Shown: one piece after another, positions 50,529-58,444 of the stretch
Layout: every line of letters begins with the position of its first letter
Numbering within the stretch: position 1 is the first letter of the stretch
DNA from: Catenuloplanes atrovinosus
GTDB lineage: Bacteria > Actinomycetota > Actinomycetes > Mycobacteriales > Micromonosporaceae
Direction: 5' to 3'
Assembly (NCBI RefSeq): GCF_031458235.1
Contig: NZ_JAVDYB010000001.1
Location: 5,814,001 to 5,878,000 of the forward strand
DNA length: 64,000 nucleotides
Made by a program: the position numbers and the translations under genes
Notes under the pieces: model-generated
Database searches by the model: none
The model's input: the letters and a program-made list of their open reading frames with translations, nothing else
Told to the model about the DNA's origin: nothing

Positions 50529-53500
50529 TCAGCGCCGTGCCCTGGCAAGCACCTCCTCTGCGCTCAGGGCGCTCGGCGGGTGGTGACTCAAACTCATCGG
50601 CACGGAGATCTTACTGAACCCGCCGCTCTCGTCGGACAGGTAGAAGGATCCTGGCTTCAGGCCTGACACATCGATGGGCTCGCTGAAGCGACCTTGAAGC
50701 AACTGTCGCACCGCCGCTATCTGCGCCGGTGCCTTGATGAGACCGTAGAACTGGGTCGCCGCGTTGCCGACGATCTGATTGTGGATGCCTCGCGGAGCTT
50801 GCGTGGCGAAGATCAGTCCCAGACCGTACTTGCGGGCTTGGCTGGCGAGCGCAAGGGTGCTTTCGGTGGCTGCCGTGGTGAGACCTGAGGGTGCGATCGT
50901 TTGGGCCTCGTCCATCACGAGCAGCCCGCTCAGCAAGTGGCCGCTCGCAGGGTGCGCTTTTATCCAGGTCATCAGCCCCATCTGAAGTTGGTTGACGAAG
51001 CTCTGCCGCTGCTCCTCACTGCTCAGGCCGATCAAACTGATTACCGAGATCCGGGCGCGCACGCCCGGTGATGGGGCCAGGAGCGCGCCCGGAACGAGCG
51101 GGGTGCCCGCACCGCCGAAGAGCGGATCATTAATGCAGGCGGCGGTCAGGGTTTGCGCCATGTCACTAGCAATGTCCACCGACCGTTCCAGGGAGGCCAC
51201 GTCTTCGGGCAGGTCGGCCAGCAGAGCTATGAATTCCGCCAGTGACCCGCCGCCTCGGTGTGCGAAGTACGCCAATGCCTTTCGCAGAATGGCTCGCCCG
51301 CGGTCGGTCCGGGCGGTGTTTCCGGAGAGTCGCGCGCGAGGCGCCAGGGCAGCAACCGCGATGTCGAGGCCGATGGCGAGGTCATCCGGGTCGTCCAGAA
51401 CCGTTGTGAGATCGGGCAGTGGTTGGAGAGTAAGTGGCCTGCCTGCCTGACGGCGCGGCGTCCAGACGATGACCTCGGTCTGTTTCAAGTACGCTGCGGC
51501 CAGCGCCGCATCGCCCGGGCCCCATCGGGTGGGCGGCTCTGGCCACGGATCGCCGAGCCGGGCAAGGTCGTTGTTCGGATCGAGAACGATGCTTGACACG
51601 CCGCGTAAGGCGCACTCCTCGATCAGCCGCCGGATCAACACGGTTTTGCCTGATCCGGAACCGGCGAAGATTGCTACGTGCTTGCGCAGCGACTCTATGC
51701 GCATAGTCACCGGCGTTCCGTCCTCAGCAATACCCAAAGCGACCGTTCTGCCGTCGATGACCGGCTCGCCGAGAGGCGGGTCCGGGCCGTCATGCGTCGA
51801 GGAGGCAGCGTTGCGATTAACCGCCATCTCACCCAGTATCTGGCCCATCAGCACCGTGCCGCCAGCCGGCCGCCTAGCCATGAGCCATGCCGTCAGCATT
51901 TTGCTGGGCTGCTCGAGCAGGACGCGTAGAGCTGCGAATACCTTGAGGTCATCCGGCGATGGCGTGATGATTCGACCTCCTGCTGCTTCGAATCCTTGCC
52001 ACGTTTGGGTGGTCGCCGGACCACTCGACCAGTGTGTACCCGCGGGGCGGAGGATGACAGCAGCACGCTTCGCCACGTGGGAGTCGAGGGCAGCAGCTCG
52101 CTTCAAGCGCTCGATCCGGGCGATGACCGAGCGGTGGTGCTCCTTCGCGATGCAACGGATCGACCAGTGCTCCTGGTCATCGGTGTCGGGGTCAAGGAAG
52201 TGCCGCAGCATCGCATGGAAGACCGGAGTGGCCCCGGAGCCGGCCTGAACCTCGTACTCGTTAGCGGCGCCCGTTTCAATCACCCACGCACGAAGCCCGG
52301 CGGTGAGCAGTGACGGCATCGCCGCGTCTTCCGTCTCTGGCGACAGCGCGGCGTCGACCGACGCCTCCGCCACTAGCGTCGCAAGCCGCTCGTCGAGGGC
52401 GATCAGCTCCGTGTCGGACGTCCTCGGCGGCTCGGTTTGGGCATCCTCTGTCGCGTCCCGGAGGTCGGCTAGCGGCCGGATCTCATCAGCGCGCAGGCAG
52501 GATCGGATGTGCCAGTCCACCCGCTGCAACAGCATGCGTGGCGTGAAATCCCGCGCGTGGCTGAACGCGTCCTTCGGGACTGGCCACGTCGGGTACGGCG
52601 GGGTGAATCCCAAGTGCTCGAACGTCGCGGCGAGCCGCCGGGCTACCAGCCGTCGGGCGAGTTCGGCCGAGGGAAGGCGATGGAGCTGAGTCTCTCGCCG
52701 AAATCGGTCTGGAACTGAACCTACGGCATGGTCACGGATCAGGTCCCAAGATCGGCGTAAGCAGGCAACCAGCAGGACGGTACGCCGCAGCGACTGGCGG
52801 ATCTCCATCAAGCCACTGCCCAGTTGATCTGCTAGCGGCGCCAGCACTATGTCGTCGTCGTGGGACGTGCGGGATTGCGCAAAAATCGTGTCGATCTGAT
52901 CGAAGGCCAGGGCTATCGGTCCGGTAAGAGCGAGGATCCGGGACATAGATTCTGCGGTTTCGCGCGGTTCCGCCGAAGCGACTGGAAGGCCCCAGCGTGC
53001 CCAGTCCTCGGTTGCGTCGTCCAGACGAGACTCGAGGTAAGCCTCGCCGATGTCGGTGATTCGGGGGTCGTCGGCCGCCAGCATTGTCACAGCCCGCAAC
53101 GTCGTCCCGAACATCTGGCCCGAGCCGGGTACCAAGCGCCGAACCGCTCGCTCGAATCCGATCAGCGCGGAGGGGGTGAGGGCGATGGTCCCGGCCACCC
53201 GGTCGCGGGTTTCCTGATCTACTTTGGCAAGGTCGGCCAGGCGCGTGAGTAGCAGTTGCAGCTGGGTGCCGGTCCGGCCGGGGCGACGGAGGTCCTCCAC
53301 GAAGGTGTGCACAATGTCGGGCCAGAACTCTCGTCCGCGCGTCAGACCTGCCAGCAGGAAGTATCCGCCCTGGCCCTGAACATATTCGCGGGTCCAAGAC
53401 AGCAGGTGTGTCTTCCCTGATCCTGGCTGCCCTTCAACCACGATGCCGAGTGGGCTCTCGTCGTCATCTGCAGCGGCTTCGCGAACGGCGGCTCGGATGA

Positions 53501-53621
53501 TTCGATAGACATCTTCGTTCAGACCAGTGACATGCGCTTCGGGTGGCTGCCACACACGGGAGGATGTCGGCGCCCAGTTGAACGAAATAGCATCCAGTGC
53601 CCGGCGCTCGTCTTCCCTCAT
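50529..53621 (-). CDS. AAA-HerA/FtsK double P-loop ATPase
   Basis: 1030 aa with two nucleotide-binding domains. The first has Walker A EGQPGSGKTHLL near residue 63 and a putative Walker B (ALAFDQIDTIF near 240), i.e. an AAA/STAND-like domain ending around 400. A region of about 230 residues follows, then the HerA/FtsK-type domain: AGSGSGKTVLIRRL near 660, SSIVLDPNNDLAR, Walker B LLVMDEAQTI near 902 and FATQAPRGI. HerA motors usually act as hexameric DNA translocases that feed nucleases. The ATG overlaps the upstream wHTH gene (ATGA 53618). Last gene of the four-gene operon with an AAA ATPase and a TOPRIM protein; a defence role is inferred. Confidence 0.75.
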   Translation of the reverse strand: MREDERRALDAISFNWAPTSSRVWQPPEAHVTGLNEDVYRIIRAAVREAAADDDESPLGIVVEGQPGSGKTHLLSWTREYVQGQGGYFLLAGLTRGREFWPDIVHTFVEDLRRPGRTGTQLQLLLTRLADLAKVDQETRDRVAGTIALTPSALIGFERAVRRLVPGSGQMFGTTLRAVTMLAADDPRITDIGEAYLESRLDDATEDWARWGLPVASAEPRETAESMSRILALTGPIALAFDQIDTIFAQSRTSHDDDIVLAPLADQLGSGLMEIRQSLRRTVLLVACLRRSWDLIRDHAVGSVPDRFRRETQLHRLPSAELARRLVARRLAATFEHLGFTPPYPTWPVPKDAFSHARDFTPRMLLQRVDWHIRSCLRADEIRPLADLRDATEDAQTEPPRTSDTELIALDERLATLVAEASVDAALSPETEDAAMPSLLTAGLRAWVIETGAANEYEVQAGSGATPVFHAMLRHFLDPDTDDQEHWSIRCIAKEHHRSVIARIERLKRAAALDSHVAKRAAVILRPAGTHWSSGPATTQTWQGFEAAGGRIITPSPDDLKVFAALRVLLEQPSKMLTAWLMARRPAGGTVLMGQILGEMAVNRNAASSTHDGPDPPLGEPVIDGRTVALGIAEDGTPVTMRIESLRKHVAIFAGSGSGKTVLIRRLIEECALRGVSSIVLDPNNDLARLGDPWPEPPTRWGPGDAALAAAYLKQTEVIVWTPRRQAGRPLTLQPLPDLTTVLDDPDDLAIGLDIAVAALAPRARLSGNTARTDRGRAILRKALAYFAHRGGGSLAEFIALLADLPEDVASLERSVDIASDMAQTLTAACINDPLFGGAGTPLVPGALLAPSPGVRARISVISLIGLSSEEQRQSFVNQLQMGLMTWIKAHPASGHLLSGLLVMDEAQTIAPSGLTTAATESTLALASQARKYGLGLIFATQAPRGIHNQIVGNAATQFYGLIKAPAQIAAVRQLLQGRFSEPIDVSGLKPGSFYLSDESGGFSKISVPMSLSHHPPSALSAEEVLARARR

Positions 53622-54235
53622 CGGTCACTCACCAGAATCAGGTGCATCTGTTGTCCACTGAGAACAACTGCGGCATCCCGCGCCTCGGCCGTGAGCGCTG
53701 CCCGGTCCGGATCAGGTTCGAGCTGAATGCGGCGCTGGCGATCCATATCGATCAGCGTCCGGTCTACTTCACCGCGGTCCGTCACATCGAGGTGCTTGCG
53801 CAGATCCGACAGGCTGACCGTCCCACCGGGTCGGCTCACCAGATTCCGGTAGGTCGCGAGGATGCGGTCCGGCAACGACGGCGGTGGAACGCCGATATAC
53901 GAACGGAGCTCCGGCAGCGAATCGGGCAGCGTACGGGCGACGAGCTGCCACGTGGCGTACAAGATTCGATCGGTGGGTGTGGCGCCGTCCGGCGCCTCGG
54001 CCGACAGCTCGGTGCGGCACCGTCGCAGCCCCGCATCGGTCAACTGGTGCGCGTAGGCGTTGTGCGCCGCGCGCGTCCACGTGATGAATCCTCGCCCGTC
54101 AAGCTCGTTACGCTCAGTCGCCTCAATCTTGAAGCCGAAGCGTTCGTGAATGACGCGGTTGGTGGTGGCGTCGGGGTGGAACACGAGAGCGATCAGTGCC
54201 CGACGCGCACGTGCGGAGAGCGGCTTGTCCGTCAT
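53618..54235 (-). CDS. Winged-helix protein of defence operon
   Basis: 205 aa from ATG 54235, with aaggagctcacc upstream. The N terminus (LSARARRALIALVFHPDATT, NRVIHERFGFKI, LDGRGFITWTRA) reads as one winged helix. The C-terminal half (RPGGTVSLSDLRKHLDVTDR, then VDRTLIDMDRQRRIQLEPD) looks like a second. No known family is recognised. Its stop overlaps the HerA-fusion start; the TOPRIM gene is 24 bp upstream. It may be the adaptor or regulatory subunit of the system. Confidence 0.65.
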   Translation of the reverse strand: MTDKPLSARARRALIALVFHPDATTNRVIHERFGFKIEATERNELDGRGFITWTRAAHNAYAHQLTDAGLRRCRTELSAEAPDGATPTDRILYATWQLVARTLPDSLPELRSYIGVPPPSLPDRILATYRNLVSRPGGTVSLSDLRKHLDVTDRGEVDRTLIDMDRQRRIQLEPDPDRAALTAEARDAAVVLSGQQMHLILVSDR

Positions 54236-54259
54236 GGTGAGCTCCTTCCGGGAGTACGG

Positions 54260-55210
54260 TCAGACGAATGCATCTATGGCGGCAAGCAAGGCCCGTAGCT
54301 CGGCGGCGGCATCAGGGTCGACGGCCTCGAAGTCAGCCACCGTTAGCTCGGACCGCAGGCGGAAGAGAGTAGCCAGGACATTGCTGCCGAAGCCCTCGCG
54401 GAGGATCGCCATGTCGTCGTCGGGGACATCGGCGAACTCCTGGCGTTGGCTGGCAGGTATGTCATTGCGAAATCCCTTTTTCATGTCGTAGACAGCGCGC
54501 TGCCGGGGAAGCAGGCGCTTCAACGCTTGAGTACGGAGGCTGGCCGCGTCACTGTTTCCACAATGTTCGAGTACCAAGTCGGGCACATAGTTCTCGGCCT
54601 CTCGCCAGGCCAGTAGGTGCACGTAGGCGCAGTGTTCGGCCAGGCTCGCGGCCTTCTCAACGTTGCCGACCGCGTCCAGGGTCATCCGGTCGCTGTCGAG
54701 GAGCGCAATCACTCGGACCAACCGCCGGAATTGTTTGGCCGCCTTGGCGGCTACCCGTGGCATCCGGCCGCTGCCGCCGCTGTGTTGAACTCTCAGCCAA
54801 CCCTGCTGATGCGCGCGACGCAGCCGGTCCGGACCGAAAACCGCGATCAGCGTCGCGAGGAAGTAGTCGCCGTCGGAGAACTCATCCTCGACCACGACGA
54901 CTGCTGACTGGCCGAGGTCTATCGCGAGGTCTACCAGATTGTCGGCGTCCACCACGACGGGACTGCGCTGGCCGATGCCGGTCCATGCCGCTTCACGCTT
55001 CGAGGCCAGGCGCGCCAACGAAGCATAGGTTTCGGCGAGGGACGGGAAGTGCAGCGGCACAAACGCAGCGAAGTCGTCAACGGTGAATGGATCGATGACC
55101 CAGTCGTGCCGGCCGCTGTCGAATGTCTCCAGCAGGCCGAACACCGCTTGAACAGCCCGTTTCCCCGGCCGGCGCACACGGAAAACCTCACGGTCAATCG
55201 CGACCCGCAT
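54260..55210 (-). CDS. TOPRIM-domain nuclease-like protein (AriB/DUF4435-like)
   Basis: 316 aa from ATG 55210, with aaaggagggtcgaga upstream; the ORF extends further upstream but without homology. TOPRIM hallmarks are visible: the conserved Glu in AVVVVEDEFSDGDYFLATL near residue 105, the DxD in VIALLDSDRM near 173, and WREAENYVPDLVL near 201, like the xENY motif of OLD/DUF4435 nucleases. The N-terminal part has a hydrophobic alpha/beta segment. In PARIS systems AriB is a TOPRIM effector activated by the AriA ATPase. Its start lies 17 bp inside the end of the AAA gene, so the two are coupled. Confidence 0.68.
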   Translation of the reverse strand: MRVAIDREVFRVRRPGKRAVQAVFGLLETFDSGRHDWVIDPFTVDDFAAFVPLHFPSLAETYASLARLASKREAAWTGIGQRSPVVVDADNLVDLAIDLGQSAVVVVEDEFSDGDYFLATLIAVFGPDRLRRAHQQGWLRVQHSGGSGRMPRVAAKAAKQFRRLVRVIALLDSDRMTLDAVGNVEKAASLAEHCAYVHLLAWREAENYVPDLVLEHCGNSDAASLRTQALKRLLPRQRAVYDMKKGFRNDIPASQRQEFADVPDDDMAILREGFGSNVLATLFRLRSELTVADFEAVDPDAAAELRALLAAIDAFV

Positions 55211-56486
55211 TCTCGACCCTCCTTTCTCGCTGCGCCCGCACCAACGCACGCGTCTCGTCGTAGTCCTCGGTGAACACGCCTTCGGGCCAGTAGTCGACGT
55301 TGCCGTCCGAATCGATGTGGATCGGCCGGATGACAGAACTGCGGTCTGCGCGATCGACGAAGTGAACCGCAACGGTGGTGGGATCAGCCCCGAATCTCCC
55401 TTCGGCGATCCGACGGCGAAGTCGGAGAAGGAACGTCTCGCTGTGTGTCTCGATGAGGAACCTCGTCGACGTATCTCGGACTGCCTTCAGGTACACGTCG
55501 GCGAGCATCGCGTGCGCGGCGGGGTGCAGATGGAGCTCGGGCTGCTCGACGATTTCCAGTACCGGCCGCTGGCCCGGCCTGATTTGGTCGATCGCACGCT
55601 GGACGAAGATCGGAAGCATTTGCGCGATGCCGGTGCCGGTGTCGGCTAGGTTCACTTGGACCGAGGGATCAGCTTCTGAGGTCAAGACGATGGCCCATGT
55701 TCCGAAGCGGTCGACGGCATCGACCCGCCACCCCGGAAGATGGCCGGCCATGGCTTCATTCACTGAGCGGATCAGGCGACTCCCGTCCCAGGCGCGATCA
55801 CCGGCAAGGATGGCGGCGGCGTGCTCGCCGGTCGCTCCGACTTCCGTTTTTGTGCGACCCGGCAACCGGTAGCGGCGGTGCGGCCGGTCACGGAAGGGCC
55901 CGAGGTAGCGAATGTCGGGATAATGGTCGCGGATCTGGCGGCCCACGCTCACAAGGCTTTCTCCCGCCACCGGTTCGTCGATCAGGCGGTGCGGCAGCAG
56001 CCCCTGGAACTCGACGGCGGATCGCGACACGTGTCCGTCAAGGTAGGCGTCATAAACCGGGAAGCGATCCGTCTCCGGGATTTCGGCAACCCGCACCAGA
56101 CGGCCCATCGACGTCCCGGTTCGGAACAACTCGAGCGACTCAACGACTTCACGGTGCTTCTGTGGCAGATGGCGGACACTCGCCGTCATCTGGTAGAGAT
56201 CCTCCGCCGCCCGAACCGCGACTTCCACACCGATGCCTGGGTCAGCCGCTTGTCCGCCGTGAATCAGATCGACAAACGATTCGAGCAGTTCCTCGTCGAT
56301 CTTGTCTATGTCCACCGGTTCGAGCGAGTCGGTCTTGATGCCGCCGCCAAGGATGACCGGAGCGCGGACGAGGGCGCTCTTGCCGGCGTTGTTGCGGCCG
56401 AGGACCACGGTGATCGGCCGGAGCTCGATGGACTGCCGGCTGGCGAAGCCCCGATAGTTAGTCAAAGCCATCCGCGCCAGAACCAT
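55194..56486 (-). CDS. AAA ATPase (OLD/AriA/DUF3696-like)
   Basis: 430 aa from ATG 56486. Walker A GRNNAGKSALVRA (about residues 30-42), signature-like LADTGTGIAQMLPIFVQ near 280, Walker B EIVEQPELHLHPAAH near 308 and ETHSETFLLRLRRRI near 345 are the plan of AAA_15/OLD ATPases. These act as sensors in OLD, Gabija, PARIS and retron systems. Downstream TOPRIM gene overlap is 17 bp. First gene of a four-gene operon (then TOPRIM, wHTH, AAA-HerA), which is not the simple two-gene PARIS arrangement. The local G+C is visibly lower than in the surrounding chromosome. Confidence 0.78.
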   Translation of the reverse strand: MVLARMALTNYRGFASRQSIELRPITVVLGRNNAGKSALVRAPVILGGGIKTDSLEPVDIDKIDEELLESFVDLIHGGQAADPGIGVEVAVRAAEDLYQMTASVRHLPQKHREVVESLELFRTGTSMGRLVRVAEIPETDRFPVYDAYLDGHVSRSAVEFQGLLPHRLIDEPVAGESLVSVGRQIRDHYPDIRYLGPFRDRPHRRYRLPGRTKTEVGATGEHAAAILAGDRAWDGSRLIRSVNEAMAGHLPGWRVDAVDRFGTWAIVLTSEADPSVQVNLADTGTGIAQMLPIFVQRAIDQIRPGQRPVLEIVEQPELHLHPAAHAMLADVYLKAVRDTSTRFLIETHSETFLLRLRRRIAEGRFGADPTTVAVHFVDRADRSSVIRPIHIDSDGNVDYWPEGVFTEDYDETRALVRAQRERRVENAGRD

Positions 56487-56811
56487 GCCGCACACGCTAA
56501 CTAGTAGCGAGCCGACTCCTCTACGTAGTTGGCAGAAGATCGGACGGTTCGGCGAACAAGACAAAAGCGACTCAATTGCATTGCGGGCAAGCAGCAGCTA
56601 CGTCGACGCGCTACATCGATGCGGTGAGCCAAGGCGTGGCCGCGGCCGCACTACCGGGACCGGGCAACAACACCGACGCCTCCGCCTGCAACGACATCCG
56701 TCAAGCCACCCCATGGGACCGCCTGGTGGCCGTATCGCTCCGGACGATGGCCACACCGAGATCAGCAGGAGTCAGTCCGCTTGCTGACATGTAGTAGTTC
56801 AGGTTGCTACG
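56487..56811. other. Island right-end spacer
   Basis: About 325 bp from the AAA gene start to the broken radical SAM fragment. It should contain the promoter for the four-gene operon. No gene is supported: the small open frames lack initiation signals. Confidence 0.4.
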
Positions 56812-57364
56812 GGCAGGCGTACACGCACCCGCGCGTGATCTCCAGCGCGTTGAACTTGTCCCATCTGAGGCCGAAGCCCGGGAAGTCGTCGAGCGGGCGC
56901 TGCCTCGCCTTGCCGGTCTTCCTCACCGCGCCGGTCGCGTCCCGGTAGGCGAGCCCGGTGATACCGCTCGGGTCGCCCTTCGCGTCGACCAGGCTGAGCA
57001 GTGTCGACTCCCCCTCCCCGATCGCCGCCATGTCCCACCCGGCATCCAGCGTCTGCACCGGCTCCGCCGTGGCGTGCACTCCGCCGGCCAGATGCGTGAC
57101 GTGCGGCCCGTCGGCGAGCGCCCGGACCCGCTTGAGCTCCTCGGCCAGCGCCGCCGCGTCCGGCGAGTAGAACGACCAGAGCACCAGCACCCGGCTCCCC
57201 GCCGCCTCCCGCACGTGCCGCGCCGTCTCCTCCACGCTCTCCCCGAACCGCACCTGGTACCGGGTGGCGGTCTCATGCTCCCCGAGCGCCCCGAGCAACG
57301 CATGAAACCCATAGGTGACCGCCTTGCGGTAACGCAGCACCAGCACCAGCTCAGCAGCACCCAT
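56812..57364 (-). pseudogene. Truncated radical SAM 5' fragment
   Basis: From ATG 57364 the frame encodes the first 184 residues of a B12-binding radical SAM protein, about 88% identical to the intact copy at 48152-49483. It stops within the CxxxCxxC motif (CVYAC then a terminal Pro and a stop at 56807-56811). The lost 3' half is present only in the other copy. This is the displaced host gene part expected after integration of the island at the motif. Confidence 0.85.
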
Positions 57365-57407
57365 CCCGCGATTCTGCCAGTCGCGTCGAAGGGTGCCTGC
57401 CGGCGCG

Positions 57408-58094
57408 TCAGTCGAGGTAGGCATCCCAGTCGTCGTCGGAAGGTCCGACCGGTCCGGCCTCGCCGGCCGCGAGACGAGCGCGGATGTCGGACTCCCACTC
57501 GACGGCCCACCGGCAGAGCGTCGTGATGTCGGCGCCGGTCAGTCCGTAGGCGGCGAATCCCCGCTCGTCCAGTTCCTCCGCCGCGCCGAGCCGGTCGGCG
57601 AGGTCCTCCAGGGCGAAGCCCGCGGTGTGTCGGGCGGCCAGTTGTTCGAGTTCGCGCCAGCCGTACCGTGCGTGCGCGGCGTGCACGTCGATGAAGTCGC
57701 GGTGCGCCGCGCGGTCGTACAGCGCGCGGACCTTCAGGCCGACGGCGTCGTCGAAGGCGAGGACCGGACCGATGCTGAGCTGCACCGGCGGCCCGATAGC
57801 CTCCTTGAGCAGGTCGACCTCGCAGGTCCAGAAGTCGTCGGACACCAGCAGACGGGCCATCCGAGGCGTTGCCTCGACGAGGTCGGCGGTGTGGCCGGCT
57901 TTGCGGTACGCCTCGGCGAGCCGCTCGGCGACCAGCGGCAGCGGCAGCGCGGTGGCGGTCGCGAAGTCGATGTCGCGCGACGGCCGGTCGACGATCTGGT
58001 GTGCGGCGAGGGCGTACCCACCGGCCAGGACCAGGCCCAATTCCGGACCGGCCGCGAAGCCGACCCGCAGTAGCGCCTTGTGCAGATCGTCCAC
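57408..58094 (-). CDS. AbiEii-type nucleotidyltransferase toxin
   Basis: 228 aa. LVLAGGYALAAHQIVDRPSRDIDFATA (key residues GG and DIDF) near residue 22-46 is the nucleotidyltransferase active site of the AbiEii/MenT family, and DFWTCEVDLLKE and HRDFIDVHA are in the expected positions. These toxins transfer nucleotides to tRNA or other targets. The gene follows a 111-aa partner with a 12-bp gap. It lies just outside the right end of the island. The antitoxin partner is not of the standard AbiEi type as far as I can see. Confidence 0.8.
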   Translation of the reverse strand: MDDLHKALLRVGFAAGPELGLVLAGGYALAAHQIVDRPSRDIDFATATALPLPLVAERLAEAYRKAGHTADLVEATPRMARLLVSDDFWTCEVDLLKEAIGPPVQLSIGPVLAFDDAVGLKVRALYDRAAHRDFIDVHAAHARYGWRELEQLAARHTAGFALEDLADRLGAAEELDERGFAAYGLTGADITTLCRWAVEWESDIRARLAAGEAGPVGPSDDDWDAYLD

Positions 58095-58105
58095 CGCGGT
58101 GCCCG

Positions 58106-58441
58106 TCAGCCGGCAGTGGCCAGGTCGGGAAGCCGTGCCTCCCAGAGTGCGACCAACTGCCGTGAGGTCAGCCGCCGGATGCGCGGCCAGTCGCGGCGCA
58201 GGAGGTCAGGATGTACGTACGTGATGATGTCCTGCCGCTGACCGCAGTTCAGCAACGTCCGATACAGGGTCAATCGCTGACGGTGATCGGTGATGTCGAA
58301 CTCGGTGGACCCGGACCATGCGAGCCGCACCGGCAGCCGCACGACGCCGCGATCCGGCCCGGCGAGGAGATCCAGCGCCTCCGGGATGCGCTTCTCGGCC
58401 CCGATCAGCCGGGACGGCAACGGCGTGGTCGTCACGCCCAC
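58106..58441 (-). CDS. Putative antitoxin partner of AbiEii-like toxin
   Basis: 111 aa from ATG 58441. LNCGQRQDIITYVHPDLLRRDWPRI and LVALWEARLPDLA are the most protein-like segments (e.g. QRQDIITYVHPDLLRRDWP). No helix-turn-helix is obvious. It is transcribed first and is separated by 12 bp from the toxin, the usual order for type IV-like pairs, so an antitoxin role is inferred from position only. Confidence 0.55.
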   Translation of the reverse strand: MGVTTTPLPSRLIGAEKRIPEALDLLAGPDRGVVRLPVRLAWSGSTEFDITDHRQRLTLYRTLLNCGQRQDIITYVHPDLLRRDWPRIRRLTSRQLVALWEARLPDLATAG

Positions 58442-58444
58442 AAG

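Larger units (their letters stand above)
48931..56824. mobile_element. Inserted island flanked by a duplicated radical SAM gene part
   Basis: Identical ggcaggcgtacac occurs at 48931-48943 and 56812-56824. To its right in both places the radical SAM 5' half follows; left of it the sequences differ. This looks like integration into the coding sequence at the CxxxCxxC motif: the element brought its own diverged 5' half and left the original stub at 56812-57364. Cargo is a HigBA-like pair and a four-gene ATPase/TOPRIM/wHTH/HerA operon. No integrase gene is found inside, so the mechanism (site-specific or homologous recombination) is open. Confidence 0.55.
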
